Shown in pieces: positions 1 to 5,815 of a stretch of DNA of 5,815 nt (its first letter is position 1; every line of letters starts with the position of its first letter). The stretch comes from Crenothrix polyspora (GTDB lineage: Bacteria > Pseudomonadota > Gammaproteobacteria > Methylococcales > Methylomonadaceae), in contig CAMDOP010000210.1 of assembly GCA_945903675.1 (NCBI GenBank), positions 1 through 5,815 on the forward strand, written 5' to 3'. Under the pieces are notes generated by a model. That model was not told where the DNA came from. It saw nothing but the letters and a program-made list of their open reading frames with translations, and ran no database searches. A program made the translations under genes and the position numbers.

Positions 1-5
1 TTCAT
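1..5 (-). CDS. Start of a downstream gene, product unknown (partial, runs off the left edge)
   Basis: An ATG on the minus strand (bases 5-3) is preceded by a good Shine-Dalgarno sequence, AGGAG, with a six-base spacer. Only the start codon and two further bases are in the window, so nothing can be said about the product. It points the same way as the three large genes but lies 189 bases beyond the last of them, so it probably has its own promoter and may belong to the flanking chromosome rather than to the cluster. Confidence 0.55.
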
Positions 6-194
6 GGTGTTCTCCTATTAATGCAGTTATGCCTCAATTGGTTGGGCAGTATGACTGTTATGTTTAGTCGATTAACACTTAAAAGGATAAATTAAGCCAG
101 CGACAAATGATGTCGTATTTAAATACATAACTGGTAGGTGGCTAAAAACTACTATTGACAGCTAATAAACAGTCTAATGTTGACCATCTTAATT
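6..194. other. Intergenic region downstream of the three-gene cluster
   Basis: This 189-base stretch contains no convincing reading frame on either strand. It holds a perfect 12-base palindrome, GTATTTAAATAC (115-126), a short inverted repeat CGACA/TGTCG with a five-base loop (100-114), and an imperfect direct repeat ACAGCTAAT / ACAGTCTAAT (158-166 and 169-178). No GC-rich stem followed by a T-run was seen after the stop codon at 195, so no intrinsic terminator is called for the cluster. A promoter for the gene starting at 5 should lie here, but I could not choose a convincing -35/-10 pair. Confidence 0.5.
12..16 (-). promoter_or_regulatory. Ribosome binding site of the gene starting at base 5
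   Basis: AGGAG on the minus strand sits six bases before the ATG. It is the strongest Shine-Dalgarno in the window, clearly better than those of the three cluster genes, and is the main reason to believe a gene starts at the left edge. Confidence 0.6.
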
Positions 195-1190
195 TTAATG
201 TAGGACTTCACTATCTTTAAGAACTGCTCGAACATTCAATGCCCTAATCTTAGCCCACATGGTTATATTATGAATCAACCCCGGCACTGAAATACAAAAA
301 TGAGTTGGTATAAATGACACAAAAACTACAGTACCCTTTGATGGAGACCAAGAGCCGAAAAGAGGCGGTAACTCAGGAGACATTAATTCCCAGTAGTTCA
401 GTCTGTTGGACAGATTTACAGCATCATTATCCTCAAGATTAAGCGGCAATTTCAGTAATGATAGAATTCCACTGCCATACATAGGATGATTACTTACCCT
501 CAACTCAAATAATGCTGTATTACCCCCGGCTAATTCCACAAACTCAGAATCATAACCTGCTTTTAATAATTCTTTTTTTGTTAATCCATCTTTAAAAGAT
601 CTGGAAACTGCCCCCAAATCCCAAGGAAACTCTGTTGTTATTCCATACTCATCAATACTTGTGAAATGTCCTAGTGACTCCAATAATTCTTTTAATACTT
701 CGTATTCAGATTGTGAGTAAGGAGGTAATTTATCAGTTGAAGTAAGGGGGGATAAATCAGAATTACAAGAAGAAATTCCGTTAACTAGGGTTTCGCAATG
801 CCAAGCAATTATGGATGCCTCTTGCGCTATTAAAGGGGCATAGATCTTTTCGGCTGCGACTTTGTCCGTATCAAAAATACCAACCTTTGAAACAAGTATC
901 CCCTTTGAAGCGGATGTTGAAGGTATAAAAGTACTTAGAAGGGTAAATTTCTGTAATTCGCTGACATACTCAGAATCAAACTGAGCTATCGTTGGCGATG
1001 AATAAGACAATATAACTTGTTCGGCAACAACCCTTCCATCATTCAACTTCAAATTCAAGGGTTGAATAGTAATTTCAACGACACCCGGGCCAGAATTCCA
1101 TTTTAATCCAAACTCAGTTCTTTCAATATGAACTTTATTATTTCGTATAAATGCTTCGACATTATCTAGTGGAAAAATACACTCATTCAT
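195..1190 (-). CDS. Unknown 331-aa protein with a YbjN/CesT-like (TY-Chap type) C-terminal region
   Basis: I do not recognise a named family with certainty. No signal peptide or membrane segment is visible, so it is probably cytosolic. The C-terminal third (about residues 220-325) has an alternating strand/helix pattern with landmarks NRLNYWEL (262-269), PLFGSW (276-281), FVSFIP (290-295) and a final helix around MWAKIRALNVRAVL. This spacing resembles the YbjN / type III secretion chaperone-like fold, called TY-Chap in comparative genomics of conflict systems, whose members are thought to bind peptides or partner proteins. The N-terminal half (about 75-131) may hold a weaker related unit. The ATG at 1190 is preceded by AGGG with a nine-base spacer. 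It is the last gene of the cluster, 44 bases after the HEPN-like gene. An adaptor, inhibitor or sensor role for the two upstream proteins is inference; the fold assignment is tentative. Confidence 0.85.
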   Translation of the reverse strand: MNECIFPLDNVEAFIRNNKVHIERTEFGLKWNSGPGVVEITIQPLNLKLNDGRVVAEQVILSYSSPTIAQFDSEYVSELQKFTLLSTFIPSTSASKGILVSKVGIFDTDKVAAEKIYAPLIAQEASIIAWHCETLVNGISSCNSDLSPLTSTDKLPPYSQSEYEVLKELLESLGHFTSIDEYGITTEFPWDLGAVSRSFKDGLTKKELLKAGYDSEFVELAGGNTALFELRVSNHPMYGSGILSLLKLPLNLEDNDAVNLSNRLNYWELMSPELPPLFGSWSPSKGTVVFVSFIPTHFCISVPGLIHNITMWAKIRALNVRAVLKDSEVLH

Positions 1191-1199
1191 AATTAGATG

Positions 1200-1203
1200 C
1201 CCT
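1200..1203 (-). promoter_or_regulatory. Ribosome binding site of the 331-aa gene
   Basis: AGGG on the minus strand, nine bases before the ATG at 1190. It is modest but adequate and supports this start rather than a later one. Confidence 0.45.
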
Positions 1204-1208
1204 ATGGA

Positions 1209-1231
1209 TTTTGATAAACGTCACATCAAAA
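1209..1231. repeat. Inverted repeat in the 44-base gap, overlapping a CRP-like motif
   Basis: TTTTGAT (1209-1215) and ATCAAAA (1225-1231) form a perfect seven-base inverted repeat around a nine-base centre. On the minus strand the same stretch reads TGTGA-N6-TCAAA (1225-1210), one base away from the CRP half-site pair TGTGA-N6-TCACA. It lies just upstream of the 331-aa gene. It could be an operator or a weak RNA hairpin, or chance in AT-rich DNA. The stem is mostly A-T pairs and would make a poor terminator. Confidence 0.3.
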
Positions 1232-1234
1232 AAT

Positions 1235-3658
1235 TTAATCTAGAGCTTGTGAGAGCTTATAAAACTCACCAAAATATATATTTGCATAATAATAAAGCCA
1301 AGAAACTTGTGTAGCCTCGAGTTTTTTCATATCATCATCACGATGGCCTGAATAGTTTCTCAGCGATGTAAAAAAATAAAAATCACTTATAGTTTTAGGA
1401 TTTATATCAGCAATCATTGTGATTAATTTGCTATGACATATATCTATATCCTTAGCAATAGCATGTAACTTCTCATATTCTGGATCTTGGTGCTTGGCTT
1501 TCGATTGTACCGTTTTCATAAAAACGGCAATTGCACCTAGAGTAAAGTCTTTCTCTGTATTTAAATTTATTTTTAATCTACCCACACTCTCTCTTAACTC
1601 AATATTGCTTAAGCATGCAAAAAAGAATGGTTTAAAAATCATAATGGCTTTTGCTTGCAACTCATCAAGCAAATCTCTATAGGGACGATTTAATTTTGAT
1701 TGGGTGCAAATTATGTCCCAAGCTTCAGTGTTTTTATTTTCTTTATTATTAAGTTTATTAACGGCATCTAACAGATTAGTTAAGCTTGATATTGAGTTCT
1801 CATCATCTTTGAACCATTGAGGGCATTCTGATGACAAACTGACCGGTTTTGTTGGGTTAATCCAAATTACTTCAGCACTACCATTTTTTCTTACAACCTT
1901 GAATTTCTCATTTATTCCTATTAACCAGAGCCTTTCAGCTAAAGATATGGGCTGTGCTGAATTTAGGATTATATCTATAAAAGGTAAGAAGTGTTTTTCA
2001 ACTCCAGTCCATACCTCACTCTTCGATATAAAATCATTTACGAGACTAACTGAGAATGCATAATTATTTTCGTTTATCACTGAAGATCGTTGCCTTATCA
2101 TTCCAAATTTAATCCGAAGAAGGCCATACCCCAAGAAAACTAGGGCATAATCAGTATATCCTGCCTTTAGGAGTGCTTCAGCACCCTCAACAAAATTTCT
2201 CGTATATTGAAAATCTAACCAACTATCGGATAGTTCGTTGTTTAAAAGATTGATGCCTAAAGTTGAGATGCACTTATAGTATTGTGGAAAAGGGTCAAGA
2301 TAAAAGTAATTCTGATCGAATTCATGCGGTGAAATAAATTTCAAAGACTGAGGAAAACTTTCTTTATCATTTTTTATATTTATCAACTCAACTAGCTTAG
2401 AGATAAGCTCATCTTTAGCGTCAAAAACATCATGCCAGAAGGTTAAAGGTGTTGCATTTCTTATCAGTGAAACGAGTGCAGTGATATTCGGTCCTGGTAT
2501 ATATACCTCATTTATCATTTTTTGTACTTTAGTTGAATTTATACCCTCAACAAACGAGAAATAACTTTTACTTGCTTGCTGGGCAGCTGGTGTTGTATTC
2601 AACAAATAGTTAGCAAGTAACATCTGTAAAGGTCTATGCAATAAGTCAGCTATCTTTGATTCATGTATCTCATGATATTGTCCAAACAAGGCATCTATTA
2701 ATACTTCATAAGCTTTAGGCCTTAGATATAGGTGGGTGGCTATAATCGAAAATACAACAGCACGAACATCACTGTTGTAATCTTCATTTACGAGTGAATG
2801 ACTAAGGCTGTCTTCTGATTCTTTCTCAGCAGTAGCTAAAAATAAAGAGAGAATTCCTTTACTGAGTCGATTTTCGTGATTTATGCATTTAATCATTGCA
2901 TAGTATTTTGCAAAACAAGTTGCATACTTAGTATTTTTAAAGTCAGCTATTGAAAGCCATTGAAGCATCAATAATGAACATAACCCTACCATCTCATCAG
3001 CTGCTCTTTTTTCAGAGATTAGTGAAAAATTCGTTTCAATATCGAGAGAGTTATCTTCATCTAAATAATTTATGTACGCCATACAAAGCGAAGGGAAAAT
3101 CCACTCCCAATAGCCTTCTGTTATATATTTGCGACTGTGCCTAATGACTTCACTATCATCTTGCAGTATGTTTATTAAAATATCTGCAATCTCAGAAGAA
3201 GTATTAATAAAGGATTTAAATACTTTCTCATCTTTCAATAGGGAATTAATTTCACTAAAAAACAACAATGAATTATTGCCCGTTATTTTTATATCTTCCA
3301 ATATCGCATCATTAATGGATAGTACATCTGCTAATTCACGTGCAAAACTATCTGGCCGTAAGTCATTTGATATATTCTCTTGCTGTGGATCAACCGTTTC
3401 TGGCACTATAAAATTAAGCCAATTAATTTCACAATTCAGTTGAGCAAAACTGTTCCATACATCTTCATCAAAATCGAAGAGATTTTCATGGTCTTTGATA
3501 ACTGGCAGCTCAGATGTTTCTATTAAGTTTCTTACAACATTTTCAGGTATATCAGCATTCGGTTGACTTAAATAACCTAATAGTTTTATAAGGTTTGTGC
3601 TTGATCGGAATTGTAAAAATTCAACTGCTGGAGTTACCAGTGTTAATTTGCTCTTCAT
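1235..3658 (-). CDS. Large helical protein with a C-terminal HEPN-like domain (candidate RNase)
   Basis: This 807-residue protein is predicted by eye to be almost entirely helical and soluble, with no signal peptide or convincing membrane segment. The last ~150 residues look like a HEPN domain: a helix beginning DFTLGAIAVFMK (704-715), a second long helix (about 735-765), then SLRNYSGHRDD with R767-N-x3-H772, and a closing helix around WLYYYANIYFGEFYKL (787-801). R-x4-6-H with a polar residue after the arginine is the catalytic signature of HEPN RNases in toxins, Cas13, RnlA and abortive-infection proteins. The first ~650 residues match nothing I recognise; they are a run of amphipathic helices, possibly an array-like scaffold or sensor. 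The ATG at 3658 has only a weak AGAAGA ribosome site ten bases upstream. It follows the exonuclease gene by 58 bases and precedes the 331-aa gene by 44, consistent with one operon. Role inferred: an RNA-cleaving effector or a non-catalytic HEPN partner. Confidence 0.88.
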   Translation of the reverse strand: MKSKLTLVTPAVEFLQFRSSTNLIKLLGYLSQPNADIPENVVRNLIETSELPVIKDHENLFDFDEDVWNSFAQLNCEINWLNFIVPETVDPQQENISNDLRPDSFARELADVLSINDAILEDIKITGNNSLLFFSEINSLLKDEKVFKSFINTSSEIADILINILQDDSEVIRHSRKYITEGYWEWIFPSLCMAYINYLDEDNSLDIETNFSLISEKRAADEMVGLCSLLMLQWLSIADFKNTKYATCFAKYYAMIKCINHENRLSKGILSLFLATAEKESEDSLSHSLVNEDYNSDVRAVVFSIIATHLYLRPKAYEVLIDALFGQYHEIHESKIADLLHRPLQMLLANYLLNTTPAAQQASKSYFSFVEGINSTKVQKMINEVYIPGPNITALVSLIRNATPLTFWHDVFDAKDELISKLVELINIKNDKESFPQSLKFISPHEFDQNYFYLDPFPQYYKCISTLGINLLNNELSDSWLDFQYTRNFVEGAEALLKAGYTDYALVFLGYGLLRIKFGMIRQRSSVINENNYAFSVSLVNDFISKSEVWTGVEKHFLPFIDIILNSAQPISLAERLWLIGINEKFKVVRKNGSAEVIWINPTKPVSLSSECPQWFKDDENSISSLTNLLDAVNKLNNKENKNTEAWDIICTQSKLNRPYRDLLDELQAKAIMIFKPFFFACLSNIELRESVGRLKINLNTEKDFTLGAIAVFMKTVQSKAKHQDPEYEKLHAIAKDIDICHSKLITMIADINPKTISDFYFFTSLRNYSGHRDDDMKKLEATQVSWLYYYANIYFGEFYKLSQALD

Positions 3659-3679
3659 ATGATTGCAGTCTTCTATAAT

Positions 3680-3712
3680 TAATCGAAGCTAGATAAGAAA
3701 ATTCGATTATCT
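3680..3712. repeat. Two overlapping, mutually exclusive inverted repeats between the exonuclease and HEPN-like genes
   Basis: TAATCGAA (3680-3687) pairs with TTCGATTA (3702-3709), an eight-base stem with a 14-base loop. Interleaved with it, AGATAA (3691-3696) pairs with TTATCT (3707-3712). The two pairings share bases 3707-3709, so only one can form at a time. Both lie in the 58-base gap before the HEPN-like gene. They are AT-rich and not followed by a clear T-run on the minus strand, so they are not a good intrinsic terminator. They could be an operator, an RNA processing site or chance. Confidence 0.3.
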
Positions 3713-3716
3713 CAAT

Positions 3717-5519
3717 TTAAGAGAAAAACTCGTTGATAACCCCTATATTCCCAGTATTTATGTGTTTTGGCCTAAAATACATAACACTTAAAGATTCAAC
3801 TTCTATATGTTGATTTCTTAAGCAATTAGGACAGGTGCCTATGAGATTGTTGACATCAATTACTTTTCCAATTCGATGTGAATTAAATCGTAAATCACTA
3901 CCAAACTCATGCCTTAGTTTTACTAAGCTTAAACATCCAGTTTGTTTTTTTATTCGTTTCTCATTATTTCTTTCAGCTACTGTATCGTATATGGAAATGG
4001 TTGGTTCACATAAATCATCAAGTTCGGTCACAGGATTAGTGTTGCAAATTATTTCAATTACCGTAGGCAACAAATTAATTATGCTTATATAATTTGTTAT
4101 CCTTTCACTTAACTCAGATTTATACTTTGCTTTATTTCCTAATAATGAAGCAAAAAAACTTGTCCTGCTGCTATTCTCATTTTTCCATTGTTCATTATCT
4201 TTCCATAGCCTTTCTAATTCCATTTGCCAGACTAAATCTAAATCTAAAGTTTTTTGTCTAACTTCACTAATAATTACTTCTTTTGAAATATAAATTTTCT
4301 TTTCGTTATTACGGTGGCTAGTTTTTTGCATTAATTTTGGCGATTCGAAATATGCCGAATGATCGAAACTTCTTATAGCACGAACGTTAAGTTTTAATTT
4401 TTTATCATCGATATATTGATACCCTGTTTTGAAAGATTGTACCCATGCATCTTCATTATTGTATTCAGTTGCACACCAATAATCAGTATTAGTAAACCCG
4501 CCTACTTTAATCTTTTGTTTATACAAAAGTGCCAACTCGCTTTTGGAAGGTAAGTGCCATTCATTTCCATAATCACTGGTTGCAATAATTGCATTACTCC
4601 AATGTAAGGCTATTGTTTCATCAGTAGTTTTAGCTTCAATACCTATATCACCGGTATTATTTATATAGAATACTCTGCCTCCATAGGGACCAATATCCCC
4701 CAATTTATACTTTCTAGATTCATTTGGACTTGATATTTTCGCTTTTATTAATTGTTGGACTACTTTTTTCTGGTTGATTTCATCATATATATTGGCTTTG
4801 GTATTCGTAGTATTTTTTGGCAGCCATAGCTTTACTGCTTGACGTTCAAAATCATAATCACTTGCCCTACATATACGAGCTACCTGTGCTTGTTGTAAAG
4901 CATCTTTTTCAGTCAGTTCTTTACTTCTATAAAGGTCAATAATCACTTCCCACCAAATATTTGAGTGATTTGAATCCAAAAGTGAATTTGCTTTTACAGG
5001 ACCCGCTCCAGGACATCCTTTATAACCATCTGTAGAATCTCCCGTTAATGTCTGATATAGATGATATCTATCAGCTTCTTGCTCACTAATATATTGGGGA
5101 TTAACATCTTTACTTGGATTATATAACCAGCCAGGTATGCTTCTCATATCCTTATCTTCCGATACGATTATTTTCTGACCCTCTATTTTAGTTGGATGAG
5201 TACTTAATATCCCCATTACATCATCGGCTTCTAGGCCAGGATAAATAATTGATTCGAAATTATCCATTAAATGTTGCTTAACATAATCAAGCAAGATTGG
5301 TCTTTCTATATCTTTTCGGTTACTTTTATAGGTAGGTAATATTTGTTTTCGCCAATTAGTTTTGTCACTTAAACAAACTAAAGCATGATCTGCCTGAAGT
5401 AATCTAATATATCGATTTATAATACTTATTGCTTTTGAATTAGCTTCGTAGGCGTTTTCATTAGTGACCGCACACTTATAAGCGATAATATCAGCATCAA
5501 TCAATAATGTTATTTTCAT
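3717..5519 (-). CDS. T7 gp6-like 5'->3' exonuclease fused to a DUF1566/Lcl-C-like domain and an unknown C-terminal module
   Basis: Residues 1-235 resemble the phage T7 gene 6 exonuclease (FEN superfamily, PIN-like fold), which removes nucleotides 5'->3' from duplex DNA and RNA-DNA hybrids. Visible landmarks in order are LLIDADIIAYK with D8 and D10, NWRKQILPTYKSNRK (55-69, the arch region), EADDVMG with E97, D99 and D100, SEDKDM (120-125) with D122 and D124, GDSTDGYKGCPGAGPVKA (160-177) with D161, D164 and the H3TH DNA-binding turn, and the gp6-like end ARICRASDYDFERQAVKLW (214-232). All expected metal ligands are present, so it should be active. Residues 271-386 are a DUF1566/Lcl-C-like domain (GDIGPYGGRVFY, WHLPSKSELALLY, YWCATEY, VRAIRSF). 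Residues 400-600 are unrecognised, with charged helices and a CPNC motif at 563-566. T7 gp6 is about 300 residues, so this protein is twice as long. The ATG at 5519 begins exactly where FEN proteins begin, although its ribosome site (AAGAA) is weak. It is the first gene of the cluster. Confidence 0.93.
   Translation of the reverse strand: MKITLLIDADIIAYKCAVTNENAYEANSKAISIINRYIRLLQADHALVCLSDKTNWRKQILPTYKSNRKDIERPILLDYVKQHLMDNFESIIYPGLEADDVMGILSTHPTKIEGQKIIVSEDKDMRSIPGWLYNPSKDVNPQYISEQEADRYHLYQTLTGDSTDGYKGCPGAGPVKANSLLDSNHSNIWWEVIIDLYRSKELTEKDALQQAQVARICRASDYDFERQAVKLWLPKNTTNTKANIYDEINQKKVVQQLIKAKISSPNESRKYKLGDIGPYGGRVFYINNTGDIGIEAKTTDETIALHWSNAIIATSDYGNEWHLPSKSELALLYKQKIKVGGFTNTDYWCATEYNNEDAWVQSFKTGYQYIDDKKLKLNVRAIRSFDHSAYFESPKLMQKTSHRNNEKKIYISKEVIISEVRQKTLDLDLVWQMELERLWKDNEQWKNENSSRTSFFASLLGNKAKYKSELSERITNYISIINLLPTVIEIICNTNPVTELDDLCEPTISIYDTVAERNNEKRIKKQTGCLSLVKLRHEFGSDLRFNSHRIGKVIDVNNLIGTCPNCLRNQHIEVESLSVMYFRPKHINTGNIGVINEFFS
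3720..4322 (-). other. C-terminal module of the exonuclease fusion, family unknown
   Basis: Residues 400-600 begin with a charged, probably coiled helical stretch (about 420-450, with VWQMELERLWKDNEQWK), followed by a helical hairpin (about 465-492) and a mixed strand region ending with TGCLSLVKLRHEFGSD (527-542) and GTCPNCLRNQH (561-571). CPNC supplies half of a zinc-ribbon-like site, but no second CxxC pair is present. C529, H548 and H571 are the nearest possible extra ligands. It may be a sensor, a partner-binding module or a second catalytic domain. I cannot assign it. Confidence 0.4.
4362..4709 (-). other. DUF1566/Lcl-C-like domain inside the exonuclease fusion
   Basis: Residues 271-386 carry the ordered signatures of the DUF1566 (Legionella collagen-like protein C-terminal) family: GDIGPYGGRVFY near its start, GIEA, a W in the LHWSNA segment, WHLPSKSELALLY, GGFTNTDYWCATEY, AWVQSF and the closing VRAIRSF. 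These domains are usually found in secreted or surface proteins, where they are thought to be ligand-binding modules. Here the domain is joined to a cytosolic-looking nuclease without a signal peptide, which suggests recognition of an intracellular ligand. That last point is inference. Confidence 0.8.
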
Positions 5520-5561
5520 AGCGTTATTCTTATTTTAAATATGTTCTATGCACTGATAATA
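5520..5561 (-). promoter_or_regulatory. 42-base gap expected to contain, or lie just below, the promoter of the three-gene cluster
   Basis: This gap separates the stop codon of the DUF3857-like gene from the exonuclease start and is strongly AT-rich. A minus-strand pair TTATCA (5559-5554) and TAAAAT (5537-5532), 16 bases apart, resembles a sigma-70 promoter. Transcription from it would begin about six bases before the ATG, leaving almost no leader, so it is doubtful. The real promoter may lie within the end of the upstream gene, or the cluster may be read through from it, since no intrinsic terminator is visible in the gap. Confidence 0.25.
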
Positions 5562-5815
5562 TCACTCATAAACAATCTGACTCCTTAAATCCCGCTTTAA
5601 AACCTTATGAAACACTTTCCAGTTTTCTAAATCTTTGCTGCCACAAACGGCTGATGGTCTCTTGACACCAAGACTTCTCTTAACGGTAACGGCGTTATCT
5701 TTTAAGGTGTAGTGGGTTTGGTAGTTGATGCCATTGGCTACATACGATACCGCTACGGGTATTTTGGTAACTTTTACATTACTGGGAAATGTTAATTGGG
5801 TATTCTCCTCAAAAT
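5562..5815 (-). CDS. C-terminal end of a probable DUF3857/transglutaminase-like protein (partial)
   Basis: An open frame enters at the right edge and ends at a TGA (5564-5562), giving 83 residues that begin FEENTQLTFPSNVKV and end RDLRSQIVYE. The pattern of alternating strands (VAVSYVANGINYQTHYTLKD, then VTVKRSLGVKRPSAVC) followed by a helix and a closing 'RDLRSQ-V' resembles the C-terminal beta domain of DUF3857-containing proteins, which carry a transglutaminase-like domain and are common in marine gammaproteobacteria, often exported. The catalytic part is outside the window. The tail looks less AT-rich than the genes beside it, which fits a chromosomal housekeeping gene next to an acquired cluster. 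It was identified by translating the edge, and the family name is from pattern memory. Confidence 0.7.
   Translation of the reverse strand, partial: FEENTQLTFPSNVKVTKIPVAVSYVANGINYQTHYTLKDNAVTVKRSLGVKRPSAVCGSKDLENWKVFHKVLKRDLRSQIVYE

Noticed and set aside
155..180. TTGACA on the plus strand at 155-160 with TAATGT downstream, resembling a promoter.
   Set aside because: The spacing is only 14 bases and there is no plus-strand gene for it to serve; it would fire into the end of the 331-aa gene.
1209..1231. The inverted repeat as an FNR site or an intrinsic terminator.
   Set aside because: FNR sites need TTGAT-N4-ATCAA and here the spacing is nine; the stem is nearly all A-T, too weak for a terminator.
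1494..4092. Four short plus-strand reading frames (1494-1682, 2950-3144, 3129-3443, 3835-4092).
   Set aside because: All lie wholly inside the large minus-strand genes, have no recognisable domains and low-complexity compositions typical of antisense shadows.
4362..4709. The DUF1566-like domain as the variable target of a diversity-generating retroelement.
   Set aside because: Some such targets use related folds, but no reverse transcriptase or template repeat is in the window and the domain is internal rather than C-terminal.
3717..5519. The exonuclease as part of a resident prophage or phage fragment.
   Set aside because: The neighbours are not replication, packaging or structural phage genes, and the long C-terminal fusion is unlike phage gp6.
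5532..5559. TTATCA/TAAAAT sigma-70-like pair as the definite cluster promoter.
   Set aside because: It would start transcription about six bases before the ATG, leaving no room for a ribosome site. It is kept only as a low-confidence note.

Overview
The window looks like a short, AT-rich accessory segment of a gammaproteobacterial chromosome. A Shewanella/Alteromonadales-type host is my guess, from the style of the DUF3857-like protein tail at the right edge and from the AGGAG-type ribosome binding site at the left edge; nothing here fixes the genus. Every supported gene is on the minus strand, so transcription runs from right (5815) to left (1).

Layout in transcription order. (1) 5815-5562 is the C-terminal 83 residues of a probable DUF3857/transglutaminase-like envelope protein, a plausible chromosomal housekeeping neighbour. 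(2) 5519-3717 encodes a 600-residue protein. Its first ~235 residues closely resemble the phage T7 gene 6 5'->3' exonuclease (FEN/PIN-like fold) with the metal-binding acidic residues present. The middle (~271-386) is a DUF1566/Lcl-C-like domain, and the C-terminal ~200 residues are an unrecognised module with a CPNC motif. (3) 3658-1235 encodes an 807-residue, mostly helical protein ending in a HEPN-like domain with the R-x4-H motif RNYSGH. (4) 1190-195 encodes a 331-residue protein whose C-terminal third has the pattern of YbjN/CesT-like (TY-Chap type) domains. (5) 194-6 is non-coding, and at 5 a further gene starts and leaves the window.

The three central genes are co-directional with gaps of 58 and 44 bases, which is what a single transcription unit looks like. 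A phage-type DNA exonuclease, a HEPN-type candidate RNase and a possible peptide-binding or chaperone-like partner, placed next to a housekeeping gene, is the composition expected of an anti-phage or other conflict system. I do not recognise this combination as a named system. The defence role is inference from domain content; the nuclease and HEPN motifs are visible in the sequence. No RNA genes, CRISPR arrays, insertion sequences or reverse transcriptase were seen.
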